DNA from: Kudoa neothunni
Lineage: Eukaryota; Cnidaria
NCBI GenBank assembly: GCA_964304625.1
Contig: OZ199839.1
Location: 4,898,001-4,962,000, forward strand
DNA: 64,000 nt
Direction: 5' to 3'
The notes under the pieces were generated by a model. The model was not told the DNA's origin. It saw only the letters and a list, made by a program, of their open reading frames with translations, and did no database searches. The position numbers and the translations under genes are program-made. Positions 51,914 to 64,000 of the stretch are shown here, piece after piece (position 1 is the first letter of the stretch; each line of letters opens with the position of its first letter).

Positions 51914-52767
51914 CAGCATTTCAAGATCTAAATGCAACTGGTTAGAAATGAATTATTTTAGTTATTTATTGTTTTTTCCGTATGAAAATACCTTTGAAAA
52001 TAGGATTCAGTGTGGTTTTAATAGTTAAGACAAGTTTGTGAGGTAACTTCTACGAGACTCTTCATAATGGTGTCGAGTAATTCTCCTTAATTTTTTGGAG
52101 ATTTATTCGTTACAATCGTTGTTAATTGATGAGAAAACTTCTTGATAGGATTAAGAAATTGCGAATATGGTGGAAAAATAGAAGCTTACGATTGCTTGCC
52201 TGAATTAGTTCCATAATTAAATTTGTTTTATAGAATCTAACATTGTCTATAACAAGGATAACTCTTCCGATTTCTTCATATCCAGATTATGGAATAATTT
52301 ATTGGGGGAAAACAAGAAATATATGTTGGTTTACAGATCCACGTTAAAAATCCAGATTCTTTCTCAGTTCAGGGCTGAAATTAATGTTATATTGTTAGAT
52401 TGTACATTTAAATTTTGAAATTTTCTCTAAACTCAAAAATCGTTTTACCAAATGATCTTTTCGTTGAAATGGAAAACCCCGATTCATCTACACATAAACG
52501 ACGGGAATATAAAGTGGCTTATTTTGGAAAAATTTTAGTACATATTCTTGATATAAAAATATGCTAATTATTGCAAAAATGGATCAGCTTCTATGTTAGA
52601 TTGTTAAGTTTATCTCAATGATACATTTTTAGGATTGTATCTTTGATTTTACCATTAATTATAACATTTAATAAAAAAATTCGCGACATAACTCAATGAG
52701 TTTTTCCTCCGCTAAGGATGGTTGCATTTTGATTTTACATAGTAGCATTTAGATCTTGAAATACTGT
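51914..52767 (-). mobile_element. Tc1-like element, 854 bp, N-terminus lost, catalytic Glu replaced
   Basis: The ends are CAGCATTTCAAGATCTAAAT (51914) and, inverted, CAGTATTTCAAGATCTAAAT (52767), both flanked by TA. The termini resemble those of the composite at 22.4-24.6 kb (CAGTATTTCACGATC). Minus-strand text has CVDESGFSISTKRSFGKTIF, VILVIDNVRFYKTN and PPYSQFLNPIKKFSHQ, so NPIE is NPIK. The helix-turn-helix region is missing and stops are present. Confidence 0.75.
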
Positions 52768-52901
52768 ATGTATGCATGTGCAATGGGAATTCTTTTCCCC
52801 AGTAATTCTTTCTCACGAGCTATATACAGATTTAATTTTTTAGAATCTTCTACGGTAAGTAATTGATTTTGCATATTCTTTTCTGCACATGTACATTATA
52901 A

Positions 52902-53300
52902 TTAATATTCCCTTTTGGGAACGTAAAAGAAAACATTTGATTCCTTTTTATCGTCGAAATACGAATGAATAAAAGTTCTATAATCGAAAAAATAAGTTAT
53001 TTTGGATTGTGTCATATTTGGCCCATTATATAAGCGCTTCCCAACTAAAATTGGGCTCACATCCCCATTTGATGACAAAACAAAATTCGCACTCCATGAC
53101 ATACGATAAGGTGTGACTAACTCAAAATTTCTCAAAAATTATTTTCTATTGTGGTCGACTCTCGGATCCCCTAAGCCCATAATTCACATTCCTAGAGGAT
53201 GTGAACTCTCTGTACAGAATTGCTGCATTATATCGTGTATATCAATTTCCAATTCTAATAAAAATCGAAAACGATCTAAACCTTTTTTAACTAGGGAGAA
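52902..53300 (-). CDS. unrecognised coding-like exons
   Basis: A minus-strand frame ending at 52902 reads FELVTPYRMSWSANFVLS, then DVSPILVGKRLYNGPNMTQ and FFYVPKREY. Just upstream, at about 53290-53185, another frame reads KKGLDRFRFLLELEIDIHD, IMQQFCTESSHPLG. A GT-AG intron of about 57 nt would join them in phase. Further upstream a third frame (VEHFNISNTITLNDILRK) is offset. I recognise no family. It may be a decayed gene or an unknown transposon protein. Confidence 0.3.
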
Positions 53301-53758
53301 GATTTAGATTTTTTCGGAGAATATCATTTAGAGTTATTGTATTTGATATGTTAAAATGTTCCACAGTTGCTATTGGAGTTTTTTATGGAAAATTTTTAAA
53401 ATATTGTATAATTTGATATTTTTCTTGCATGTTCTTATGTTTTGAACTTTTCTTATGGCGATATTTACAATTTTTCCAAGAAAAATTGTAAATTGATCAA
53501 AAGATTGTTTCAAACAAGTGTACAAAATGGGGAAATCACCTGATTTTGAGCATATATTTTGCATCTTTTATCGTCAACTAGCGCGAACTGCCCAGCGTTG
53601 CTTGGGGAAGATTTTGCCTAGAGACGTTTTTAATAGTATTCAAAAAATATATTGAAGTTTCAAATTAACCCATAGGAACAAAATAATTAAAAATTTTTAA
53701 GCAACATACTTTAACGATTTGGATTATGATATTTAAATTTTGATCATTTCTTTGAAGG

Positions 53759-53927
53759 AGTGTTCCAATCCCGGCGTTCATTTGAAAATTCCGTGATTCG
53801 GCACCAACGCTAAATAATTTTAGATCAGTGTCGTATTTTTTTCATTCCCAAATTATTTAAATCCCGTTAAGGTGTTATCTAAAATGTTATTTTTTGGCCC
53901 GGATCAGAAAGTTTTTGAACCACTGTT
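53759..53927. mobile_element. short hAT-type MITE
   Basis: The right end read inward is CAGTGGTTCAAAAACTTTCT, and the left end reads AGTGTTCCAATCCCGGCGTT. Both are hAT-like. The unit is about 170 bp and non-coding. Flanking duplication is not clear. Confidence 0.4.
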
Positions 53928-53929
53928 TA

Positions 53930-55570
53930 CAGGAGACAAATAAATAGAAAACATGTAGAGATAGAAGAAAATAGACGAAAATTAATTTTTATTGCTCAAA
54001 TTAATGTCTCTTAACACGGTAAGAGCTTAAAGCACTTTTCCACATAAACAGCCACGAATCGCTTCAAATTCAGCATAAACAATTTAAATAACTGGGCGGA
54101 ATAAACATACAACCATCAGCATTGAATTTAATCACGGAAAGTTAAATTTAGCGGACGATTTCAATGAAATCTACGGACGCAATATTTCCATTATAATGCT
54201 TCAACCAATATAATTTTAACGTTATCCACCAATTCGTTATTTATGAAACGTATATAGAATTTTTTATTATATCTAAAACCATTAACAGAACCTTCAAAAT
54301 ATGTTTATCAAGTCAAATACGTTAAGACTCCACAAATAAGGAGTGCACATGCCTAACTCCTAAATATACACGCCAACTGTTGTGTCCAAGTTTAGCAAAA
54401 CGTTAGCAAGGGAAAACACGTTGACACAAAAATACAATGAATATGAAAAAATGGATTAAATGGATTACTCAACTAATTACCAGGTTTGTGTACAGGGCTG
54501 GGAAGAGATTATGTACATAACACCAACATTATATAAAAAGTCAGTTTCTATCGCTTAGTTTAAATTCGATAAAGCATATAAGGAGGAACATTAACTTCAA
54601 CCGACAGTCATCACGATATAAGCAGGTGTTAATCCTATTTTTGAACTCAAGTAATCCGTTTAACAAACTTTGAATCGACAAAATCACCATTTTCTAAACA
54701 ATTCTGGGAACATTTCGTAATGAGGAAACGATTTAAAGATTTTTCGAAACATTGTAATTTTAAACAAAATTCTTGAATGTCTCTCTATAAGGAAAAAAAT
54801 TTGGACTCACATGCGTACTTGCTGACACACACACATGGACACTTCAGCTTTATATATATCAGGATTGGCCAAATTATGACATTTGAAAAAATTTTTGTTC
54901 TTGGAATCTTTTTTAATTCAATCAACACGTTAATTCAGAAAAGTACAAGGTTTAAACTGTCTAATAAAGTGAAGAAATGAAGCCTTTAATCTTAACTAGA
55001 TAATATTTTTGATTAGAAAACATAGTTAAAAACTATCATATAGTTTTAATATTTGATGCAAATCAGAATTATTATTAGTTTCATTAGGAAATACAATTAG
55101 AACTGGTGTTTATCCATATCAAAGTTATAGATATCGGAAGAATAAAAAATTCATTAAAACATTAAACATGATTCATAATTCCAACTCACCGAGCGAATTG
55201 TGGGAATACGTTCTAGAAACTAAATACTCAAAATGAAAATAAATTTGTCTGAAACTTGTTTCTATCTTCGGAACAACTTGTTGTGAGTCTATTTATTCGA
55301 CGATGAAGTTTGTAAAATCGAAGCATCGCCGATACCTTCCTCACAAACAAACGCCTGACAGAATTAATTCGTACAGCGTTAACAGCATACGAACCAGATT
55401 ACCGTCAGCTCGCTGACAATGTGGAACCTTAAAAACTTGTAACATTAGAAACCATTTCTAAAAAATAATCCGAAAGCATTAAATCCTTATGTTATTACCT
55501 TATTCGTAAATAATTTTATTTTTTGTCGGACATGATACATGATTAACTTTCTAAAGCTGCTAAAAACAAT
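53930..55570. other. AT-rich intergenic tract
   Basis: No exon, RNA gene or transposon motif was recognised in either strand. Confidence 0.4.
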
Positions 55571-56786
55571 CTTCCGAAGTTTTTTGGGGTCAATTTGACC
55601 CCAGATTATTATTTGATAAACTAATTCTAAAAATTGTTACCTATTCAGCTTTCTGGTATTTTCGATTTCTATCGACTAGTTTTTTAGCAAAACAATGTGA
55701 AATATAACATTCATCCAGTTAAATCTTTTAGGGAATGATCGTAAAATATAATCGAATGTATAATAGCTAATTTATTGTTTAAAATAATCGTTTGGGGTCT
55801 TTTTCGGGGAAAATATTGTTATTTCAATTTTCTATAAACGGTAATTTAATACTTAACCGAAAATAACAATTATTATTTATTTTCACGTAGACCATAATAC
55901 TTTTTCAGTTTGGGTTTTTATCCTAATCTAGCGCGTAACCCCGTCTTTGTCAGGTTACATAAATATTTTGAGTTGAAGAATCCCTGAAAATCAGTTAAAA
56001 AATACGCTTGCACTCTCAGTTAATCCATCGAAAGGATGGATTAACTGAAATATTTTTAAAGGAAATCGCACAAGTTCTCCCTCTATCAACCTCTCATGGG
56101 CCGAAATCTACAGACAGGGAAAATTGTCAAGCAAAATTACCCTATCTAGGGACCCAGACTAACAATTTCCGAATCGTCAAAAGACGTCGATGTGGATATT
56201 GTCCTCGAGGAAATGATAAAAAAACTCAAACCACATGCTCATATTGCAATAAACACTATTGCTTCGTTCATTTATCGAAGAAATGTAAGAATTGTTCAGA
56301 TAATTAGATAATTAGGATAAAATCTTTAAAAATTTATATAATCTTTTTGTTGCGTGAAGAATATATCGTCTTCAACTTATCAACTAAAACAATGAACGCG
56401 AAGCATCATTCTTCGTACGATCATTTGCGAACAGGATCCGAGATTATTAATAAGGTATTAACACAGATTAAATGATATATTAATCAACATTTTGCCAATG
56501 AATGAGTCGATAGAATTCATAAAACGCCACTTCTTTACTTTTTAAAATTTGTTTATAATACAATCGTAAAATAAAAACCTGGAGTCAATTTGACCCTAAA
56601 AATCCTCCGAAGAGAAAAATTTTGTTCATACTATTATTGTGATCATTTCCCCTAAATTTTATTATTATATAATGTAAAAAATTTACAGAAATAAATAAAA
56701 ATTGAATAATTTTAAAGAGTACACAAAGAGTAATGATGGTTTTAATTATACTTAGGGGTCAGATTGACCCCTAAGTCTTGGGAGGG
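55571..56786 (+). mobile_element. piggyBac derivative keeping only the C-terminal zinc-finger part
   Basis: The right end GGGAGGG is followed by TTAA (56787-56790). The left end is near 55571 (CTTCCGAAG). Subterminal palindromes GGGGTCAATTTGACCCC (55586-55602) and GGGGTCAGATTGACCCC (56755-56771) mark both ends, with a related copy at about 56583. The plus-strand frame 56008-56307 carries the Cys-rich tail RRRCGYCPRGNDKK, CSYCNKHYCF, CKNC. Catalytic regions are absent, so this is an internal deletion product. Confidence 0.75.
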
Positions 56787-57119
56787 TTAAATATAAAAAA
56801 TATTATATTACTTTTGCAACCCTTTTCATAAAGAAAAAAGTATCTTGGATCATTGAATATTAATTTATTTTGTTGGAAAAACCATAATAAATTATGCCTG
56901 TAACAATTATATGTATGTTTTCCAGCAATTAACTGAATAAGAAAAAAATTAAAAACCATTATTTATAATCATTCTACAACATTTCATTTTATTATTTACC
57001 AAAAATTTTCCAAAAATGTAAGTTTTAATAAGGAAGAGGTACGTAAATTATTTTAGTGCCTCGTGGCTCTTGAAAATTTGGCAACCTTCAAGTTGGCTCA
57101 CGATATAGGCAAGTCTGCC

Positions 57120-57172
57120 CACCCCTGATATATATATATTATATATAGTAGATAGATAGATAGATAGATTAT
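57120..57172. repeat. TA and TAGA microsatellite next to a hAT-type end
   Basis: A TA-rich run (about 57127-57148) is followed by about five TAGA units (57149-57170). It adjoins CAGGGGTGGGCAGACTTG, read inward from about 57126 on the minus strand. Confidence 0.7.
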
Positions 57173-57734
57173 TTGGGCCAAAATTACCGTGAGTTGAACA
57201 TGTTTGTTTATATAAACATTAGGAACATTTACAATTGTGAATAATTTCACAAAAAGTGTGAAAATCGATCGCCGTCTGTACATTTATAATTCCTAACTCA
57301 ACGCTTCGTTCTTACAGATTCGAATAATTAAATATAGTCGAAACTAATGACGCTCGAATATTATTCACCGTGCCGAAAGCCATTCTCTCAAAAAATATGC
57401 ACAAAGTACATCGACTTTTCGATAATAAAAGATGATATTAAGAATAAAAATGTCAATTTCATATTTGTATAAAATTCACTAAATCTCTACAAAATAATCA
57501 TAAAGAAAAATAATTCATTAAATAGTTCTAGAAAGTCATAAATGATTAAAACGAACGTCATTGATTTTTTTACAAAATCATAGAAGATAAAAGCTTCCAT
57601 CTCCTTTTGACTGTTAAGTATTTGTTAATAATCAATAAAGTATTTTGTATTATTGAATAATTATTATAAATTTAGAAAAGAAGTTCATAAACTGGCGAAA
57701 TAATTGACGACAAGATAATATTTGTTTGTGTGAT

Positions 57735-58737
57735 TTATAACTCTCTCCGATCATGGACAGCCGAATAATCGTCTATTTGTTCATAGTCACCTATGATCAA
57801 ATTTATATTACGGTGTAAAAATATTTATACTTGATAAGTCAGTGGGTGGATGATCTACGTGCATGAAATTTTTGCAAATTCCTTGTCGGTAGCAGAAATC
57901 TCTCAAATCATACAACCTGTTATTTACGAAAATTTTCGGTCCTAACTAATTCACCATAATAAAAGTAAACTTAATGTCCTACAACAGGCTTTTCCAGGTT
58001 TTGCACCAAGTGCATGTATTCTTCTCTATATATTCAGCTTTATCTTTCGACGGTTCGACTTCGAGAGCAATCCAAGTAAACACCTTTTCCGAGTCAACAA
58101 CGGCAGTTAAATTTACTTACCAGGCAGGGGATACATGATGTTTTCTTTTTTAGTTCAATGACTTTGTATGTGAGTTATTTATATAAGGTAATAAATAAAT
58201 ACGTGTATTATTCAGGCATCTGCCCAACGTCTCACAAATTATTGACCTATATGGTAGAATATTTAGAAAATATCTGGATTTTTCTCTCCTCTCTTTTGCC
58301 AGTTCTCCTATTCACAACTTATTAAAATTAAACGAGAAAATTATCATACCATTCCTTTGTATTTCAAAAGGTCGTTATATAAACGAGAAACTTCGAACGA
58401 TAACTTATAATCTATTCTGTCACCAAGAGTTAACTAATAAATTTATCCAAAAAGTGGCGACCAATTTGTAACAAATCCTTACGTGATCAATGAGATCTTT
58501 ATTGAGTGTGTGGACTGGGGTTAGCAAGAGCACAATCAAAACTAATAAATTAAATATAGATATTCTCAATCTAAGCAAAAACCTGAACACATCATTCTGG
58601 TAGATTATCGTTCGGGTCTCCTGGTGGAGCGTCGTATCGGTTCTCTTATCTTAATACGATAAATTTAATGAGCTCGTATTGTTCCTAATACTATTTGGCT
58701 CCAAATTTAGACTTTGTGGAGTGATCTGATTAGCCAT
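57735..58737 (-). CDS. candidate multi-exon membrane or ER protein, family not recognised
   Basis: Reading the minus strand with short GT-AG introns gives a plausible start, MANQITPQSLNLEPN (58737-58692). A second exon (58649-58483) contains a hydrophobic segment FNLLVLIVLLLTPV, a likely signal anchor. A third (58433-58350) reads LTLGDRIDYKLSFEVSRLYN, DLLKYKGM. Later coding-like text includes VFTWIALEVEPSKDKAEYIE, NTCTWCKTWKSL (about 58085-57980) and a last piece, DYEQIDDYSAVHDRREL, stop at 57735. The final four residues, RREL, resemble an ER-retention signal. The first three exons join cleanly; the middle and last joins are uncertain. I cannot name a family. Confidence 0.35.
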
Positions 58738-58739
58738 TA

Positions 58740-59945
58740 AAAATTTACAATTTTTGAATGAGGATTATATTGATATTAAAAAGTTACACAATCGAATTTA
58801 TACTGTATAAAAAAATTATTCATTTTACGTGCTTTGCAAATAATGTTCATTTTTGATTCTCTGGATTAATAAAATGAGAAATTAATCCAAATAAAATATA
58901 TTTTACAATAACTTATATTAATTTGATTATAATGCAGAATAGTGGCCACATTTTCCGATTGAAGATTATAATTAGTTCGTCGATTAATCCCGCATTTTTT
59001 ATAACAAGTTAGCATGAAATATTTTGAACATTTAATGGTAAGAATGACCGAATTAATTATAATAAATTATTTCTGATAATAACGTTATGCATTTGCTACA
59101 AATAATTAGCTAATGCTTGTATAAAATACGAAATTCTTATTCATATAGACAAAGAATTGATACAGTAGACAATCACCAAGGATATATGATATATTATGAC
59201 AATCCATCATAATTCGAATTTTCCGATTTTAATTTTAGAATTAATATAACTTTCTCCAACGGCTTAATTGGTAGAATAGCCTCTTGAAATAATTGCTACT
59301 GTGATAGCAAATAGCAATTGCCAAAAGTAACTTACTGATGGTGTAACACTGATAAATACTTAAAAATAAAATAATCAACAGGTTCTTTTTTGTTCGTTGT
59401 CGCTGATTTGGACTACAGCTACTATTTTACCTTCTAACCAATTTTTTGAATGTTTATATTTAAGTGGTAAGAATTATAACGCTCACTTATCACAGTCAGC
59501 ATCGACCAGTAAAAAGGTCTTATTAAATTATCGGTATTGACTGTGCAAATAGTATTTTGTAAAATACTCTTTACAATATCACCTCATTGTAAAGTTTATT
59601 GCATCTCTAGCGTAATGTATAAAATTTAAACCGTTGTTTATATGCAAATATATCACAACATCTTTTTTTAAGAAAGTCGCCAAAATACATATTCGTAATT
59701 ATAAAACTCTGTTGGTCATTTTACGTGATTAAAACTAACGTAAAACTGTCGAATTTTCATTTATTTATAAAATTTTTATTATTTAATTATGGCGAACATT
59801 TTTAAACCCCACTAATTTTAATATTGATATAACATTTTTTTGGTTTAAGCTAACGACTCGTAGTTAACTTTATTCTAATATTAAGTTACAAACATTACAT
59901 TGATTCAAAAGATATGGATTTTTAAAAATTTCCACATTGTGATAG
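58740..59945. other. AT-rich intergenic tract
   Basis: It would contain the promoter of the candidate gene at 57.7-58.7 kb. No other feature was recognised. Confidence 0.4.
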
Positions 59946-59950
59946 CAATG

Positions 59951-61580
59951 ATGCATTATCGTCGGATTCGGAGACATAGCTCCGACTCCTATTTTGATAA
60001 CATACTATCGGAAAATAGTGAAATATCTGATTCTAATATTTCAAAGACTTTTGCGATGAAGAAGTGATTGTTGACTATCCAAATACCAATAAAGAAACAT
60101 TACACGGAAAGAATTATGAATGGTCTTCTAATCCAGTCGGTTTGCTTGGCCAAAAAAGAAAACATGATATTATTCAAGAAGAGCATCAAATCAACCTTCT
60201 TGGTGATGTTAATACGGAGTCTGAGATATGGAGCTTATTTATTACAGACAAAATACCGTACGACATGTTACATTTCACAAATGACCACCTAAAAAAATAC
60301 GAACTAATTTCAAAAGAAAAAGAGATTGTGTTGAACTTGATTTATATGAGTTAAAAGCGCTTATAGGTTTACATTATTTCCTTTGTGTAAAAAAAGCTAA
60401 ATTAACCAATATGAATGAACTCTGGGCAGATGATATCTTTGGATTTCCAATTTTCAAGAAAGTATTCGGCCAAAATAGATTTAAGTTGTTGAAACGTTGT
60501 CTACTTTTTGCGAATGATTCTTCATTATCATTGGAGTCGTCTAATGATAGATTATTTAAAATTAGAGATATTACTAGCCTTATCAAATAAAATTTCCTAA
60601 AATATTATACTCGAACAGAATATTTAATGATTGACGAAATGCTTCGAGCGTTCAGGGCAACTGTATTTTTAAGCAATACATGCCGTTAAAGCCTGCGAAA
60701 TGTGACATTAAAATTTTTAATATGGCTAATGCTAAAACATTCTGTATCTTAAATATTGAGGTATACTTAGGTGCTTAAAATGTTGGCATTCATAAAGTTG
60801 ATAATTCGCCGAAAAGTTTAGTACTGCGATTAGTTGAACCAATATTAGGTTCTAGTCGAAATTTTTTACAGTAGATAATTGGTTTACCTCAGTTCCTCTC
60901 TTCGAAGACAAAAGAGGTATATTCATCCATGTTTGGCTATACCAAATATTTTACATTGCTGTCGTACACTCCAAAAAAAACAAATCCGTCATATTATTGA
61001 GTTCTTTTCTCCACAAACCAATAATCGATTCCAATCATTCTCAGAAGCAGAAGCTTCCAGAAACGATTTCATTTTATAATTCCACCAAAGGAGGTGTAGA
61101 CACGATCGACCAAATGTGCGCCAATTATTCTACATATAGAACTACCCGAAGATGGTCAGCAGTAATATTTCATGCGCTTGTAGATGTAGTTTCAATAAAT
61201 TCATATGTAATCTATTGTTTAAACACGAAGAAAAATATTCGGAGAAAAGAATTATTAAAATCGTTAGCAATACAATTACTAGAGCAACAAATGAATCGCA
61301 AAAGTGCAAATTTATTTATTTAATAATAATATTAATGTAGATGAGGCAAAAATAAAAGAATATGAGCAAATATCTACTGTTTCAGACAGAATATGTCGTA
61401 TACGTGTTAGGCAAAATGACCGTAAAACACAATCAAAATGTAATATTTGCTGGGGCAATATTTGCAAAAAACATTCTAGTTATACGCGACAATTGTTTTG
61501 TTAAACGACGATTATTTTATTAATTAAAACGTTTTATTTTCATCATGGGCCCTGAAAGGACTCATGCGTGCTCCGGAGGG
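59951..61580 (+). mobile_element. piggyBac element 3, several breaks
   Basis: The plus strand begins with a Ser/acidic N-terminus (SSDSYFDNILSENSEISD) near 59951. A frame change near 60052 leads to VDYPNTNKETLHGKNYEW. Then come ALIGLHYFLCVKKAKLTNMN, LMIDEMLRAFRA (first Asp), VDNWFTSVPLF (second) and STKGGVDTIDQMCANYST (third). A tail with CNICWGNICKKH ends at 61504. All three catalytic Asp are kept but at least five stops or frame changes intervene. The right end CCGGAGGG is followed by TTAA (61581-61584). The left end was not located. Confidence 0.85.
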
Positions 61581-61584
61581 TTAA

Positions 61585-62686
61585 ATACAATGACTACCAA
61601 TTTTTCTTTATTCTTCCAAAAATTTTTTGTTATTAAATTATTTATAATGAAACTAATGTATTTTGAAACTATCATAACATTCTTTAATTTATACGAATAA
61701 TGCAAACTTTACCTACTCAACCTTTAGGAACGAACAAATTTAGCTCTACAGATTTAAAAAAATAATTTAAAATGTACTTCGTCTTGAAAAATATTGGAGT
61801 TTGAAATAATCATTCACATACTGCCGAGACAAGCTTTAATTTTACGTCACAAAAAATATTTATTCATTCGTTGTGAAATCGATAGCAACGTTCATATATT
61901 TTAAATTATTCACAATTAGATTTTATTTAGAAAAATTTAATTCTCAAATTATTGATATGCTTATTTACCTCTTTATTTTAAATTGAATATTCAGCTGTGT
62001 GTAAAAGAAATGGTAGAGGCTATTGGCACGGTAAAATTTAATCCTAAACGACATGTCCACTTTTGCAATGAGAACTTTTAATTTCAGCAACTCCAACTTA
62101 TAAGCTGGATACAGATTTTATTTTTTAGGATCTGCTATATTTAATTATTTTAGCCCATCGCCATGCTCTTAGAGGTCAGTAATAATTAAATATATTAAAA
62201 ATTAGTGTCACCTGAATAAATTTGCCGCGCCAATGGCCACTTCAAAAAGAAATTGTGATGGTCATCGAATCAGGAGATGTGTATTTCTAAATTAATAAGC
62301 AGATAAACATCGTATGGAAATAGAATATTCTTATTATTTTCATATTGAAAACCGGTTTTTAATAAAACTAAAAAAAGTAATACTGCACAACAAAATCAAA
62401 ATATAACACTTAAGATTTCATTTATAAAATATTCTGATAGAAAGCAGCATAATTTATGATTAAATCTAATTATCTAACACCATGATTTTTCCGAATAAGT
62501 TTTTTTACCATAAAAATAGTTAACACAAATAAAGGAATTAAATAGTCGATAATTATAGAAAAATTAATAGAGCGAAAAATATATGGCATTAAAAACAATA
62601 TTTTGGTTCAATTTTGAGTCTAAATAAATTATAATATTAATACTTACAAAAGTATATATCATAAATAGCCATTTTTAATATTTATA
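61585..62686. other. AT-rich intergenic tract
   Basis: No gene was recognised. A block at about 62010-62045 (GGCTATTGGCACGGTAAAA) has a partial relative at about 51873-51905 next to the Tc1 copy there, so it may be old repeat sequence. Confidence 0.35.
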
Positions 62687-63882
62687 CCGGGTTTTGCGCC
62701 CAATTTCGGATTTCGTGAGAACTAAATTCAGATGTTTTGCGCGCGTTAGTAAACTGTGAAAATAAAAATGGTTGGATACGCAAAACACACGAATGAAACA
62801 AGGAGAAGAATGATTAAACTAGTTATCAAATAGGGAAGATCACAAAAAGAGGTAGCAGAAGATCTAGATGTTCCAAACTCAACTGTGAACGACATCGTTC
62901 GAAGATTTCTAACAAGAGATTCTTTTGAAAATTTTCCGCGAGGTGGAGCTCAAAGAGTTATTTTTAAAGAAGAAATCAAGAGCAAATTGTTTGACTTGAT
63001 TAATGATGATTTCATCTTAACTCTTGCATCGATGGTTGAAAAATTATCATTAAATGTTAATACCGCAACTGTCTCGAGATGGTTGACATCCATGAACATG
63101 ACATTTAAAATGGTAAGAACCGTACCGCTGAGTAGGAATTCACATGATGTAAAGTTGGAGAGAAAAAATATGCTGAATGGTATACTCAACTTTTATTACC
63201 ACAAGATACAAAAATCTTATTTTTGTGGATTAAAGTCCCTTTTCTCTCCACGTGTTAAGAAATCACAGTAGGACCTTAAGAGGAACCACCCCTGATGCAG
63301 TAGTTCCGAACAATCGGAGAAATAGTGTCACAATGATATTAGCCATTAGCGGGAAAGATCTTTCTATTGCGAGGCTGTTTTTGGCTCAGTGAACACTGAA
63401 ATTTTTCAGTCATTTTTAAAAAAGGTGGAGGTAGCAATGGATGGACGAGATTTTATTGTTGCGATGGACAGTGTGAGATTCCATCATTCCAATGTTGAGT
63501 TTCACGACACATTTTTTTGAGAAATGCAATATCTTCCAAGATATTCACCATTTCCCAACCCTTACGAAGAGGTATTCCCCTTAATTAAATAAAGAGCAAG
63601 ACGAAATGGTCCAATTTGAGGAAGAATGATTTAATTAAAAGAATGGACAGTTCTGCCTCCTCAGTCATTGGAAGTGAAATTATAAAATTTTTTGAGCATT
63701 CGGAAACCTTTTTAGGGAAATGCTACTCGATGGAAGATGTTGCTCGAGATTAGAATAAGCAATTATTTATCATCTTTGCGGCAGTAATCACAAAGTTTTA
63801 CATTTTAAACATTCGTTTTTTATGCAGCGCAAAATATCCGAATTTGATTGTCGCGCAATCCGAAATTGGGAGAAAAACCCGG
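62687..63882 (+). mobile_element. mariner/Tc1-superfamily element, DD32E, CCGGG termini, copy 2
   Basis: Both ends are visible: CCGGGTTTTGCGCCCAAT (62687) and, inverted, CCGGGTTTTTCTCCCAAT (63882). TA lies on each side (62685-62686 and 63883-63884), giving 1196 bp. Plus-strand text starts MVGYAKHTNETRRRMIKLVI, has a stop, then KEVAEDLDVPNSTVNDI and LASMVEKLSLNVNTATVSRW. The catalytic part is broken by many stops: AMDSVRFHHS and PRYSPFPNPYEEVFPLIK. The spacing from second Asp to the aligned Glu is again 32. It is a clear but older relative of the 43.5-44.7 kb element. Confidence 0.8.
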
Positions 63883-63884
63883 TA

Positions 63885-64000
63885 ACTTTTTCAATTAAAA
63901 ATAAGTACACAAAATTAAGTACAAAACAAGTTTATACCTAATTTTTCAATGTAATTTTGACTGGGAAATTTCTCTTAAATTCTGTTCCATCGACTTATAG
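63885..64000. other. window edge, no feature seen
   Basis: The last 116 bases show no motif. Confidence 0.5.

Noticed and set aside
48347-57126. One giant 8.8-kb hAT element bounded by CAGGGTGGG and CAGGGGTGGG ends
   Set aside because: The end sequences are common hAT types, no transposase lies between, and no flanking duplication was found; two unrelated elements are as likely.

Overview
This is AT-rich nuclear DNA from an animal with very small introns. The evidence is eight spliced, protein-coding loci read by homology and splice logic: NAXD, a ubiquitin-like/eS31 fusion, DNA polymerase delta catalytic subunit, a gelsolin-like gene and its decayed duplicate, NDUFAF6, ATP synthase F1 delta, and one unrecognised membrane-protein candidate. 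Introns are GT-AG and mostly 38-66 nt, clustering near 46 nt. All three standard stop codons end host genes. The long intergenic tracts are filled with Class II transposons. I saw no LTR, Polinton or other virus-like element and no clear LINE. A parasitic, reduced-genome animal such as a myxozoan would fit, but that is a low-confidence inference.

Layout: 1-616 is the 5' part of NAXD (minus). 2.6-4.9 kb is a piggyBac. 6.3-6.7 kb is a hAT remnant. 7.3-7.9 kb is the Ubl-eS31 gene (plus). 8.4-11.9 kb may be an old hAT element holding a DD34E Tc1-like copy. 12.2-16.4 kb is POLD1 (minus, 20 exons). 17.5-25.7 kb is a transposon island: at least five Merlin/ISXO2-like pieces and a palindromic Tc1-like composite. 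25.7-28.3 kb is empty. 28.45-30.4 kb is the intact gelsolin-like gene; 35.8-39.8 kb is its direct duplicate, now a pseudogene, with a Tigger element in intron 3. A piggyBac (33.4-35.6 kb) lies between them. 40.4-42.6 kb is a Merlin-like element with inverted arms of about 550 bp. 42.98-45.1 kb is a nest of Tigger, DD32E mariner-like and piggyBac pieces. 45.3-47.3 kb holds NDUFAF6 and ATP5F1D in tandem (minus). 48.3-57.2 kb is mostly transposon debris (SINE, hAT, Tigger, Tc1, piggyBac). 57.7-58.7 kb is a possible secreted/ER gene. 60-61.6 kb is a third piggyBac and 62.7-63.9 kb a second DD32E element.

How the genes fit together: NAXD repairs damaged NAD(P)H, NDUFAF6 helps build respiratory complex I and ATP5F1D is part of F1-ATP synthase, so the organism appears to keep aerobic mitochondrial metabolism. 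POLD1 and the eS31 fusion are replication and translation housekeeping genes. Nothing links the loci into one pathway beyond the two adjacent mitochondrial genes. The most unusual items are the divergent ubiquitin moiety fused to eS31, the DD32E transposon family with CCGGG termini, the long-arm Merlin element, and the Tc1 composite whose 5' end is an inverted copy of its own 3' half.
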